NCBI RefSeq assembly: GCF_014640435.1
Contig: NZ_BMGY01000014.1
Coordinates: 33,683-97,682 of the forward strand
Origin: Hymenobacter frigidus
GTDB lineage: Bacteria; Bacteroidota; Bacteroidia; Cytophagales; Hymenobacteraceae
Reading direction: 5' to 3'
Length of the DNA stretch: 64,000 bases
Position 1 is the first letter of the stretch, and every line of letters begins with the position of its first letter. The notes beneath the pieces are model-generated. The model had not been told where the DNA came from. It searched no databases and saw only the letters and a program-made list of their open reading frames with translations. The translations under genes and the position numbers were made by a program. Positions 41,020 through 49,350 of the stretch are shown in pieces.

Positions 41020-41964
41020 ATGAAAAACTTCACCTCTTTCGCCGATGCGGGCGACTACAAAGCCCTCTTGCAGCAAGCCCTGGAAATCAAGGCCAACCCC
41101 TACGGCTACCAGCACATCGGGCGCAACAAAACCGTGGGGTTGATTTTTTTTAACCCCAGCCTGCGCACCCGGCTTAGCTCCATTAAGGCGGCCTACAACC
41201 TGGGCGCGCAAGCCTGGGTACTCAACGCCGGGGCCGACTCCTGGACCCTGGAAATGTCCGACGGCGCGGTGATGAACGGCGGCACCCAGGAGCACATCAA
41301 GGACGCCATTGCGGTGATGAGCGAGTACTGCGACGTGCTGGGCGTGCGCACGTTTCCTACGCTCAAGGACAAGGCGGAGGACTACGGCGAAGTCGTCTTC
41401 AACAAGATTCTGCAATACGCTACGGTGCCCGTCATCAGCCTGGAAAGCGCCACCCTGCACCCCTTACAGTCATTTGCCGACCTCATTACGGTGGCCGAAA
41501 CCAAACAGAAGGAGCGCGTGAAAGTGGTGCTTACCTGGGCCCCGCACGTACGCGCCCTGCCCCAATGCGTGCCCAACTCCTTCTGTGACTGGTTTTCGGA
41601 AGTCGATTGGGTTGATTTCGTCATTACCCACCCCGAGGGCTACGAGCTGGACCCTAAATTCACCAAAGGTGCCCGCATCGAATACGACCAGAAAAAGGCG
41701 TTGGAAGGCGCAGACTACGTGCAGGCCAAGAACTGGAGCAGCTACCTCGATTACGGCCAGGTGCTCCAAAACGACCCCGCCTGGATGCTCACTCCCGCTC
41801 ACATGGCCCTGACCAGCGACGCCAAATTCCTGCACTGCTTGCCCGTGCGCCGCAACGTGGAAGTGTCCGACGCTGTGCTCGACGCACCCGGCTCGCTCAT
41901 TATTCAGGAAGCCGGCAACCGCACCTTCTCCATGCAAACCGTGCTGCACGAGTTGCTGAAGTAG
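41020..41964 (+). CDS. argF': N-acetyl/N-succinyl-ornithine transcarbamylase
   Basis: 314 residues. The carbamoyl-phosphate loop reads FFNPSLRTRLSS rather than the STRTR of ordinary ornithine transcarbamylases. The Pro-rich loop WAPHVRALPQCVPNSFCDW and the C-terminal HCLPVRRNVEVSD also mark the acetyl/succinyl-ornithine branch. Residues 89-92 read T-Q-E-H; from memory, the position just before E-H decides substrate (Pro for succinyl, Glu for acetyl), and here it is Gln90, so specificity is open. It is the last gene of the arginine cluster. Confidence 0.93.
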   Translation: MKNFTSFADAGDYKALLQQALEIKANPYGYQHIGRNKTVGLIFFNPSLRTRLSSIKAAYNLGAQAWVLNAGADSWTLEMSDGAVMNGGTQEHIKDAIAVMSEYCDVLGVRTFPTLKDKAEDYGEVVFNKILQYATVPVISLESATLHPLQSFADLITVAETKQKERVKVVLTWAPHVRALPQCVPNSFCDWFSEVDWVDFVITHPEGYELDPKFTKGARIEYDQKKALEGADYVQAKNWSSYLDYGQVLQNDPAWMLTPAHMALTSDAKFLHCLPVRRNVEVSDAVLDAPGSLIIQEAGNRTFSMQTVLHELLK

Positions 41965-42134
41965 CTGTTTGCAAGTAAATGCAGCCAAGGCCTACCCCGT
42001 AATCTAAAATTTTTCATATCTGAAAGACCATACCCAGCCAATTATCACGGCGGGGGATGGGCTTTTTCGTACACCTGCCACTATCCAATCCCGGCCTGAA
42101 AAGTAGCGGCAGCTGAAGCCCCCAAACACCACGA

Positions 42135-42168
42135 AAAAGCCCCATTCTGTTTCCAGAATGGGGCTTTT
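42135..42168 (-). terminator. Terminator of the tRNA-Lys gene
   Basis: A perfect 15-base-pair stem AAAAGCCCCATTCTG/CAGAATGGGGCTTTT with a TTTC loop, followed by TTTTT (counting the stem end) on the minus strand, directly after the tRNA. Confidence 0.88.
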
Positions 42169-42172
42169 GCTG

Positions 42173-42245
42173 TGATCCCGCTGGGATTCGAACCCAGGAC
42201 CCGTACATTAAAAGTGTACTGCTCTACCAGCTGAGCTACAGAATC
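42173..42245 (-). tRNA. tRNA-Lys (anticodon TTT)
   Basis: 73 bases that fold into a full cloverleaf: acceptor GATTCTG/CGGGATC with two G-U pairs, D-arm GCTCAGCTGGTAGAGC, anticodon stem GTACA/TGTAC with loop CTTTTAA (anticodon TTT), and T-arm CTGGGTTCGAATCCCAG. The 3' CCA is not encoded. A strong terminator follows. Confidence 0.97.
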
Positions 42246-42351
42246 GGTACCTTGCACCTTGGAAGGGCGTTTCCTTCTTTGGTGGCACAAAAGTACTATA
42301 GCCTCCTGGACTACACAACCCCGACTTTAAAAAAAGTCTCTCCCTCTTTCC

Positions 42352-43089
42352 GTGCGAAGCTTTTTCTTCCTCTTAATCTTACTGCCTCTCTGTAGCTTGG
42401 GTGCAAATCCAACTGCCAAAAAAAAATCACAAATCAGTACGTCGGCGGCACCCGAAGGCTTACGGCGGGCCGATTCGTTGTTCTCGGCGGGGCAATATGA
42501 GGCATCGGGGCCTGTTTATCGGCAGCAAGTGTGGGAAAACAGGCGGGCTTCCCCGCAAGTGCTGCTTAAAATGGCCTACGTTCAGCAGCAGTTAGGCCAC
42601 TACCCGGCTGCCTTGCTGTACTTAAGCTTGGCCCAGGCCCGCCAACCACGGGTGCGCACCTGGCGGCAAATGACTGCCTTGGCCACTCAGCAACGCTTGG
42701 TGGGCTACCCAGCCACCTGGCAGCAAGACCTAAGAGTGCAGGCGCAACGCTACTACTACCCGGGCCTGCAGGTGCTGCTGGGTGCGGCCGTGGTGATAGC
42801 CGTGTGGCTGCTGTGGCGGCGTAGCCCCCGGGGGGCCTGGCTGGGCTACGCCGCCTACGTGGCCATGGTGGGCACTTACCTGCATTTCCTGCACCCCAAA
42901 CCGGTGGGGCTGGTGGCCCGGCCGGGCGCGGCGCTCATGGCCGGCCCTAGCGCGGGAGCCGCGTGGCTCAGCACGGCCGCCCTGGGCGACCGGCTGCCGG
43001 TGCTAGGCCACCAGGATATCTGGTACCGGGTGGAGTGGCAGCGCCAGGTAGCTTTCGTACGCGGGGCCGACTTATTGGTGGTAGAATAA
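42352..43089 (+). CDS. BatE-like TPR and SH3 membrane protein
   Basis: 245 residues. The start is GTG at 42352 (no in-frame ATG fits), giving a signal peptide RSFFFLLILLPLCSLGA. TPR-like helices follow (ADSLFSAGQYEASGPVYRQQ and LLKMAYVQQQLGHYPAALLY), then two membrane helices near residues 137-157 and 165-182. A C-terminal SH3-like region follows (LMAGPSAGAAWLSTAALGDR ... WYRVEWQRQVAFVRGADL). This order resembles BatE of the Bacteroidota Bat system, but no other bat genes are nearby. It is probably an envelope scaffold. Confidence 0.78.
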   Translation: MRSFFFLLILLPLCSLGANPTAKKKSQISTSAAPEGLRRADSLFSAGQYEASGPVYRQQVWENRRASPQVLLKMAYVQQQLGHYPAALLYLSLAQARQPRVRTWRQMTALATQQRLVGYPATWQQDLRVQAQRYYYPGLQVLLGAAVVIAVWLLWRRSPRGAWLGYAAYVAMVGTYLHFLHPKPVGLVARPGAALMAGPSAGAAWLSTAALGDRLPVLGHQDIWYRVEWQRQVAFVRGADLLVVE

Positions 43090-43153
43090 CCGGCCGCACC
43101 ACTTGGGCCCACGCATTGCGGCGAGTTAAATAGTTGCTGGTACTTTTATACCC

Positions 43154-43978
43154 ATGTCTGCTTCCCTTACCCTTACTGGCCTGTACCTCTACCCTGTAAA
43201 GTCCCTCGGGGGCTATGCGGTGCCCGAGGCCAATGTGACTGCCCGGGGCCTGCGGCACGACCGCCGCTGGCTGCTCGTGGACGAGCGCAACCGCTTCATG
43301 ACGCAGCGCCAGCAGCCTGAGCTGGCCCTGCTGGCCGTAGCCCCGGCCTACAACGGCTTTTTGCTGAGCCACCGCCAGCGGCCCGATTTGCTGCCCTTAT
43401 TCATTCCCTTTGAAGCAACGCCCGACCGCACGCTGTTCGTCACCATCTGGGATGACATGGCGTGGGCCTGGCGCGGTACCCCCGAGGCCGATGAGTGGCT
43501 GGCCGAAGCCCTGGGCCGCCCCTGCCGCTTGGTGTATATGTCCGATATGGTGCGGCGCGATGTGGAGCCGGAACACAATCCCGAAGGCCAGCTCGTGAGC
43601 TTTGCCGACGGCTACCCTTTCCTGTTGATTGGCGAAGCCGCTCTAAATGACCTGAACGCCCGCCTGGCCCAGCCGGTACTTATGAACCGCTTCCGGCCCA
43701 ACCTAGTGTTTGGCGGCGGCACCCCATACGACGACGACAACTGGGAGGAGTTTGCTGTTGGCGGCGTACCGTTTCGGGCGGTGCGGGGCTGCGGCCGCTG
43801 CGTACTCACGACTATCGACCAACAGACGGCCGCTAAAAGCCCCGTTGGCGAGCCCCTGCGCACGCTGGCCACCTACCGCATGGCCGAAAGCAGCACGCTG
43901 TTTGGCCAGAACGTGACTGGCCCCGGTCAGGGCCGCCTGCGGGTGGGCGATGCCGTGACGGTGCTCAGTCGGAAATAG
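43154..43978 (+). CDS. MOSC protein with N-terminal beta-barrel (YcbX/mARC-like)
   Basis: 274 residues. The N-terminal MOSC_N domain is seen in LYLYPVKSLGGYAVPEANVT and RGLRHDRRWLLVDERNRFMT. The C-terminal MOSC domain has MNRFRPNLVFGGG, then GCGRCVLTTIDQQT, whose Cys is the likely molybdenum ligand. Relatives (YcbX, mARC) reduce N-hydroxylated compounds. It stands alone, followed by a DUF2461 gene. Confidence 0.92.
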   Translation: MSASLTLTGLYLYPVKSLGGYAVPEANVTARGLRHDRRWLLVDERNRFMTQRQQPELALLAVAPAYNGFLLSHRQRPDLLPLFIPFEATPDRTLFVTIWDDMAWAWRGTPEADEWLAEALGRPCRLVYMSDMVRRDVEPEHNPEGQLVSFADGYPFLLIGEAALNDLNARLAQPVLMNRFRPNLVFGGGTPYDDDNWEEFAVGGVPFRAVRGCGRCVLTTIDQQTAAKSPVGEPLRTLATYRMAESSTLFGQNVTGPGQGRLRVGDAVTVLSRK

Positions 43979-44056
43979 CCGCATTCCAACCGGGGCGCAA
44001 CTTGGCAGCCTACAGGTGCGTTCTGCTGGGCCGGAGCTACTCACACCGGTATTCGC

Positions 44057-44734
44057 ATGGATTTAGCGTACCTATTGGACTTTATGGCCCGGCTCGCGGC
44101 CAACAATACCACGGCCTGGATGGCCGAGCATCGCCCCGACTACCAGCGTGCCCGCGCCGCCTGCACCGAGCTGGTGCGCCAGGTACTGACCCAGGCAGCC
44201 GCCACCGACCCCGACCTGGCGCAGCTCACGACCACTGACGTCCTGTTTCGGCTGCATAAAAACGACCGGGCCCACCGCGACCCTGAGCCCTACAAGCGGC
44301 GCATGGGCGCGGGCCTGAAGCGTGGGGGCCGCCACGCCCCCCGCGCCGGGTATTTTCTGGCCATTCAGCCCGAGGGGCAGAGTTGGCTGGGGGCGGGCAC
44401 ATTCCATCCCACTCCGTCTATGCTGGCGGCCATGCGTCAGGAAATCCACTACAACGGGGCCGAGTTTCATCGGCGGCGGGAGGGGCCGGAACTGCTGCGC
44501 TACTTTCCTGCGGGCCTCGACACCACGGGCCTGCAGCTGACCCGCCCGCCCCGCGGCTACGCGGCCACCGACCCGGACCTGGCATGGCTGCGGCTGAAAA
44601 CCCTGGGCCTGAATCGGTTTTATAGTGATGCAGAGGTACTGGCCCCGGATTTTGTGGCGCAGGTAGTGGCGGCCATTGCCGCCGCCCGGCCCTTGGTCGA
44701 CTTTCTTAACGAAGCGCTGCCAGATTTGGAGTAG
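44057..44734 (+). CDS. DUF2461 (TIGR02453) family protein
   Basis: 225 residues matching the DUF2461 family: LARLAANNTTAWMAEHRPDY-like N-terminal block, FRLHKNDRAHRDPEPYKRRM, GYFLAIQPEGQSWLGAGTFH and PRGYAATDPDLAWLRLKTLG. The family is conserved but its biochemical role is unknown. A short convergent gap separates it from the deoxynucleoside kinase gene. Confidence 0.9.
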   Translation: MDLAYLLDFMARLAANNTTAWMAEHRPDYQRARAACTELVRQVLTQAAATDPDLAQLTTTDVLFRLHKNDRAHRDPEPYKRRMGAGLKRGGRHAPRAGYFLAIQPEGQSWLGAGTFHPTPSMLAAMRQEIHYNGAEFHRRREGPELLRYFPAGLDTTGLQLTRPPRGYAATDPDLAWLRLKTLGLNRFYSDAEVLAPDFVAQVVAAIAAARPLVDFLNEALPDLE

Positions 44735-44860
44735 TGAAACTGCTGCGCTACACGCCCTTGGTGCAGCGGCACAGCGTATTGGGCCGCTACTCTGTTCTTT
44801 CAAACCAAAAAAGGACGCCAGGCTTCCCCAACGTCCTTTTTTACCTGCTGCTGCACGCTC

Positions 44861-45484
44861 TTAGAAGAGCCCGAACAAGGTGTTGTTAATCTTGTCGACG
44901 ATGGTGCCCAGGTCTTCGGGGTTGTGCACGTAATCGAGCTCGTTCACGTCTACGATGAGGCAGCGGCCGGCGCTGTAGCCGGCTATCCACTTCTCGTAAT
45001 GCTCGTTGAGGCTTTTGAGGTATTCGATGCTGATGCTGTTCTCGTAGTCTCGGCCGCGCTTCTCAATTTGGCTGACGAGCTTGGGCAGGTCGGCACGGAG
45101 GTAGAGCAGCAAATCGGGCGGGGCCACCAGGTCAATCATCGACTCGAACAGCGCGTAGTAGTTGTTGTAGTCGCGGGTTTCGAGCAGGCCCGACTCGTGC
45201 AGGTTGGCCGCGAAAATGTGGGCATCCTCGTAGATGGTGCGGTCCTGAATGATGCCCCGCCCCGCCTTTTGCAGCTCCTTGATGTGCTGGGTCTGGCGGA
45301 AACGGCCATTGAGAAAATACACCTGCAGGTGAAAAGCCCAGCGGGGCATATCGTGGTAAAAATCCTTCAGGTAAGGATTGTCGTCCACGTCTTCCAAAAA
45401 TACTTCCCAGCGAAAATGCTGAGCCAACTTATGAGCCAGCGTGGTTTTGCCAGCCCCAATGTTGCCGACGATGGCAATGTGCAT
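44861..45484 (-). CDS. Deoxynucleoside kinase
   Basis: 207 residues of the dCK/dGK family; phosphorylates deoxynucleosides in the salvage pathway. P-loop: IAIVGNIGAGKTTLAHKL. The catalytic and base-binding region is seen in FLEDVDDNPYLKDFY and QDRTIYEDAHIFAANLH; the lid region has QIEKRGRDYE. Which nucleosides it prefers cannot be read. The minus-strand TATCTTTG at 45530-45523 is a possible -7 element. Confidence 0.93.
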   Translation of the reverse strand: MHIAIVGNIGAGKTTLAHKLAQHFRWEVFLEDVDDNPYLKDFYHDMPRWAFHLQVYFLNGRFRQTQHIKELQKAGRGIIQDRTIYEDAHIFAANLHESGLLETRDYNNYYALFESMIDLVAPPDLLLYLRADLPKLVSQIEKRGRDYENSISIEYLKSLNEHYEKWIAGYSAGRCLIVDVNELDYVHNPEDLGTIVDKINNTLFGLF

Positions 45485-45585
45485 GCGCTAAAGAATAATA
45501 AATACGGGAGAAAGCCCGACTTCAAAGATAGTACCGGTCCACCGTAATTGGCTCAGAAGCTGTTTGATGTTAATAAAACGGTCAT

Positions 45586-45648
45586 GCTCATCTGGCGTCC
45601 GCTTGTCGAAGCATCTCTACCGCTTCGACAAGCGGACGCCAGATGAGC
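45586..45648. repeat. PAL family copy 6 (variant)
   Basis: Perfect 27-base arms at 45586-45612 and 45622-45648 (GCTCATCTGGCGTCCGCTTG followed by TCGAAGC) around a 9-base loop. It shares GTCATG and TCGAAGCATCTCTACCGC with copy 1, but has a different middle. Weaker complementarity extends outward (AGAAGCTGTTT at 45555 and ACAGCTTCT at 45682). The gap 45485-45748 holds nothing else. Confidence 0.85.
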
Positions 45649-45748
45649 ACGACCATTTCAAAATGATTCTAGCTAACTCAGACAGCTTCTCAGACAAATA
45701 ATACAGGCAATAGTCGGTATGTTTGGGATTCTGTATTCCGCCGCTATT

Positions 45749-46174
45749 ATGATTACCGCCGACGCAATTCCCTTGCTCACGCTGTCCGACAGCTATGGTG
45801 CCCCCCTGGCCGAGTACTACTTTTTTCCCCAACATTCGTTTCTATATGTTCGCTGGCACGGCAATCTTACTGCTGCGGAGGTCATTCGGGGTGTAATAAA
45901 GGGAACGCAATGTCTGAAAAAACACAGTTTTACGCGGGTGCTCAACGACAAGCGCGACGCTACCGGCGACTGGAGCGAAGCGCTGCCCTGGCTGCAATAC
46001 GAGTGGATGCCCCAAGCCGTAAAGGTTGGCATCAAAGCAATTGCCTACATCCTCTCCCCTTCGCTGGAGGCCCAGATTGTGAGCCAGGAGTTTGTAGAAG
46101 CCATGCGAAACCAGATTCATATCGCGCTGTTTTCGAATGAAAAAGACGCCCAGCACTGGCTAGAGGCACAATGA
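45749..46174 (+). CDS. STAS-like small cytoplasmic protein, unknown
   Basis: 141 residues, no signal peptide. The rhythm of FFPQHSFLYVRWHGNLTAAE...VIRGVIKGTQCL and VLNDKRDATGDWSEALPWLQ resembles the SpoIIAA/STAS-like fold found in many Bacteroidota orphan proteins. Starting at 45749 (MITADAIPLL) avoids a short non-conserved extension. Function unknown; no operon partner. Confidence 0.6.
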   Translation: MITADAIPLLTLSDSYGAPLAEYYFFPQHSFLYVRWHGNLTAAEVIRGVIKGTQCLKKHSFTRVLNDKRDATGDWSEALPWLQYEWMPQAVKVGIKAIAYILSPSLEAQIVSQEFVEAMRNQIHIALFSNEKDAQHWLEAQ

Positions 46175-46185
46175 GTCGGCCGGGG

Positions 46186-46635
46186 CTATTCGAGTGAGTC
46201 AGTAACCCGACGTGCCCCGCGTAGGGCGTGGAACTCGCCCTGGAGGGAACGAATGCGCACCCGCTCTTCCAGCGGCAGGTCGGTGCGCACCGCCTCATAA
46301 CGCTGGTTGAGCCGGGCCAGCACCCGCCCGGCGGCGTCCCAGTCCTGGGAGCGCCAGCGGCGGCGCTCGTCGCGCGTGGTGCTGATAAAATGGTCGTAGA
46401 GGTCGGGCAGCTGGTCGGCCGAGGTTTGGGCCAGGTTCACGTCGGCATTGAGCAGGCGCTGTTGCGCGGCGTCGGCGGCCGAGGCGGTGCGCCTGTCAGC
46501 GGCTTGGTGGGTGCGGGCGCTGGATTTGCTGGAGGGCTCGCGGCGGCGCAGGCTATCGGCAACAGGGGCGCGGGGTTGGGCCTGGCTGGCAAAGCCAAGA
46601 CTGGTGAGCAGCACCAGGAATGAAGCAGATTTCAT
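46186..46635 (-). CDS. Secreted helical protein, unknown
   Basis: 149 residues with a signal peptide (MKSASFLVLLTSLGFASQAQ). The rest is charged and probably helical (TTRDERRRWRSQDWDAAGRV, then LARLNQRYEAVR; LEERVRIRSLQGEFHALRGA). It resembles periplasmic stress-related helical proteins of Bacteroidota, but I recognise no specific family. Confidence 0.6.
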   Translation of the reverse strand: MKSASFLVLLTSLGFASQAQPRAPVADSLRRREPSSKSSARTHQAADRRTASAADAAQQRLLNADVNLAQTSADQLPDLYDHFISTTRDERRRWRSQDWDAAGRVLARLNQRYEAVRTDLPLEERVRIRSLQGEFHALRGARRVTDSLE

Positions 46636-46752
46636 CGTAATTCGGAATAAGGGTGGCGAAAACAGGCCTCATAACGCACGGGGCCGGCCATCCGTATCGG
46701 AGCGGGCGGCTTGGTTTCAGTTTTTTCGCCCCAATTTCGTGTTTTACCGCTT

Positions 46753-47280
46753 ATGACTTCTGACGCCCCTACCGCGCCGCCGCGCATTGAGCCCGCCACG
46801 CTCAACGACATCCCGACCATTATCAAGCTGGCCGAAGCCACCTGGGAGCCCACCTACCGGTTCATCATCTCGGGCGAGCAGCTGGAGTATATGTACCGGG
46901 TTATTTATTCGCCGGCTTCGCTGAAGCGGCAAATCACGGAGAAACACCACTCGTTTTTGCTGGCCTACGTGGCGGACGAGCCGGCGGGGTTCGCCTCGTT
47001 CAGCCCGCTGCCGGCCGCAGAAGATGACGCGGCCGGCTTCAAGCTGCACAAGATTTACGTGCTGCCTACCAAGCAAGGCCAGGGCCTGGGCCTGCACCTG
47101 ATTGAGGCCGTAGAAAACGCCGCCCGCCAGGCTGGCGGCCAGTTTCTGGACTTGAACGTGAACCGCTACAATCCCGCCATTGCGTTTTACGAGCGGCGCG
47201 GCTTTGCCCGCCATAGTGAAGTAGACGTACCCATTGGACCGTATTTCATGAACGACTACGTAATGCGGAAGGAGCTGTAG
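46753..47280 (+). CDS. GNAT-family N-acetyltransferase
   Basis: 175 residues, complete GNAT domain: IEPATLNDIPTIIKLAEATW, SFLLAYVADEPAGFASFSPL, the acetyl-CoA loop KIYVLPTKQGQGLGLHLIEA, and NVNRYNPAIAFYERRGFARH. This is a typical RimI-like layout; the acceptor is unknown. Start at 46753 (MTSDAPTAPP) is preferred to an ATG 42 bases upstream. Confidence 0.9.
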   Translation: MTSDAPTAPPRIEPATLNDIPTIIKLAEATWEPTYRFIISGEQLEYMYRVIYSPASLKRQITEKHHSFLLAYVADEPAGFASFSPLPAAEDDAAGFKLHKIYVLPTKQGQGLGLHLIEAVENAARQAGGQFLDLNVNRYNPAIAFYERRGFARHSEVDVPIGPYFMNDYVMRKEL

Positions 47281-47343
47281 TTCTGCAATTTGCTGCTCAC
47301 GCTGATTTTTAATTTTTAATTCTCAATTTTTAATTCTTTTCTC

Positions 47344-47574
47344 ATGGCCACCAAACTCACTGTCCTTTCCAACGGCTCGCTCCGCGTAGAGGGCGAAGAC
47401 ATCGAACTAGTTGACGCCGACGGCCAGCCGTACGGCCTCGGCGGCCGCCAGCGCATCAGCATCTGCCGCTGCGGCCTCTCCAAGCAAAAGCCCTTCTGCG
47501 ACGGCTCGCACAAAGGCCATTTTGAGCACGCCGCCGTGGCGTTTGATTTGCCCGCACCCAAGCCCGCCTTGTAA
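47344..47574 (+). CDS. CDGSH iron-sulfur domain protein
   Basis: 76 residues with a single CDGSH motif, CRCGLSKQKPFCDGSH, whose three Cys and one His bind a redox-active 2Fe-2S cluster. Such small proteins are linked to redox and iron homeostasis. It is separated from the GNAT gene by 63 AT-rich bases. A terminator follows. Confidence 0.93.
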   Translation: MATKLTVLSNGSLRVEGEDIELVDADGQPYGLGGRQRISICRCGLSKQKPFCDGSHKGHFEHAAVAFDLPAPKPAL

Positions 47575-47594
47575 TTCAGACACTTGCGCAATAG

Positions 47595-47629
47595 AAAAGC
47601 CCGCTGACCAATTGGCCAGCAGGCTTTTT
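47595..47629. terminator. Bidirectional terminator
   Basis: AAAAGCC/GGCTTTT and GCTG/CAGC with one mismatch, centre ACCAATTGGC, T-run on both strands. It separates the CDGSH gene from the convergent propeller gene. Confidence 0.78.
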
Positions 47630-47659
47630 GCTATCGCAGAAAAATCGAATTCAAACCCC

Positions 47660-49252
47660 TTACTCCACCACCAGGCGCTGCGTGACCTGGCCGCAGCTCA
47701 CCATGTACACGCCGGCGGGCAGGCCGCGCAGGTCCAGCGTGGCATCGGGGCCGGCCGGGGCGGGGTAGCGCCGCACGATGCGGCCCAGCGCATCGGTGAG
47801 GAGGAGGGGCAGGCGGGGGGTGCCGGCGGGCAGGCGCAGCGTGGCCGTGCCGTGGGCCGGGTTGGGGAAGAGGGCGACGGGCGCGGTGCGAGCTGATGCT
47901 TTAGCTGCCAGCGGGGCGTTGGGGTCGTAGATGCCAAAATGGGCCATGGCCTTGCCGCCGTCACCGGTGGTAGTGAATTCCCCCCCGACGTAGAGTTGAC
48001 CGTTGGTGCCCAAGGCCAAAGCATCAACATAACTATTGAGCCCGGTGCCCAAAGTATTCCAGGTGGTACCATTCCACCGAGTCACATTATTGGTTACAAC
48101 TCCGCTGGACTGAAGGAACCTACCGCCGACATACAGGTCCCCATTATTAGCCAGTGCTAAGGAACGAACGGCAGCCCGCCCCCCGTTTACCCCGTTGGTT
48201 AGGCCAGTGCCCAGCGTACTCCAAGCGGTACCATCCCACTTGGCAATGTGGTTGACCACAACGCCGCCGGCCTGCTCGAATACGCCGGCCATGTACACGA
48301 CACCGTTGCGGGCCAGTGCCAAGGCCAAGCCACTGTTGCCAAACCCCCCACCCGTACCAGCACCCAGGGCACTCCAAACGCTGCCGTCCCACTTGGCAAT
48401 GTGATTGACCGTGATTGCACCAGCTCCTATGAATTCGCCGGTCATATATAAGTCCCCATTGCCAGCCACGGCTAGTGCATGAACAGTACCGCTTACGCCG
48501 TTGGCGACACCCGTGCCCAGGCTACTCCAAGCTGTACCGTTCCATTTAGCCACGTTTTCGGCAACCCTGCCCCCCGCAAAGCGGAATGAACCGCCCACAT
48601 ACAGGTCGCCATTACTGGCAAAGGCAAAGTCAATGACGCTGCCAGCGGGCCTCGAACCAATGCGGTAGTATACGCCGTTGGCGGTGCCCGTGCCCAAACT
48701 GCTCCAAACCGCGCCGTCCCATTTGGCCACATAATTGGCAGTAATCCCGCCGGCTGTTCTGAATCCACCGCCCACGTACACGTCGCCATTGCTAGCTAAA
48801 GCCAGCGCACTGACGGCATCATTCACGCCGTTGGCGGTGCCCGTGCCCAAACTGCTCCAAACGGTGCCGTTTTATTTGGCCACGTTGTTTGCCACAATCC
48901 CACCAGCCTGGGTAAAGCTTCCACCTGCATACACGTCACCGTTGCTGGCTACTGCTATCACTGCAACATCATCGTCCATCCCATTGCCAGGCAGCCCAAA
49001 CCCGCTCTGCCACCGCTCGTCGCCGGGCCCCAAGGTGCCCGCCGGCCAAAATGTGGGCCGGCCATTCGGCCCAGTGCCCACCCGAAACTGCCGAGCATCG
49101 AACGAACCGGCCGCACCAGCTTTCAGCGTACCATCGGAGTTCAGAACTTCGGCCAACGACTGGCCGGTGGGTGAGGCAGCCGCCACGGACGAGCCGCAGA
49201 GGCCCAGTAGCACCAGCAGCGACAGTAGCAATCGGGAGAAGCAGTTATTCAT
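47660..49252 (-). pseudogene. Seven-bladed propeller T9SS protein interrupted by a nonsense codon
   Basis: From 49252 (MNNCFSRLLLSLLVLLG) there is a signal peptide, then one repeat (ASNGDVYAGGSFTQAGG...NNVAK). TAA at 48872-48874 stands exactly where all other repeats have Trp (AKW[ND]G..W). The same frame resumes with NGTVWSSLGTG and six more repeats, then a type A T9SS sorting domain (LFPNPAHGTATL, LRGLPAGVYMV, QRLVVE). Seven repeats suggest a closed propeller. As read, the product stops after blade 1. TGG to TAA needs two changes. It could also re-initiate or be an error; I treat it as a likely recent pseudogene. Confidence 0.8.
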
Positions 49253-49350
49253 CGTTGAAAAAGAAAGGGTTGAAAAGCGTCTGAAAGATATAAGCAAGCA
49301 GCCGAAAGTATCACTGGCCTATTCCAAACAGCGTTTCGGTCCCTCTCCTC

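Noticed and set aside
41020..41964. Ordinary ornithine carbamoyltransferase
   Set aside because: The carbamoyl-phosphate loop and Pro-rich loop are those of the acetyl/succinyl-ornithine branch, and the cluster has an M20 deacylase and no argJ.
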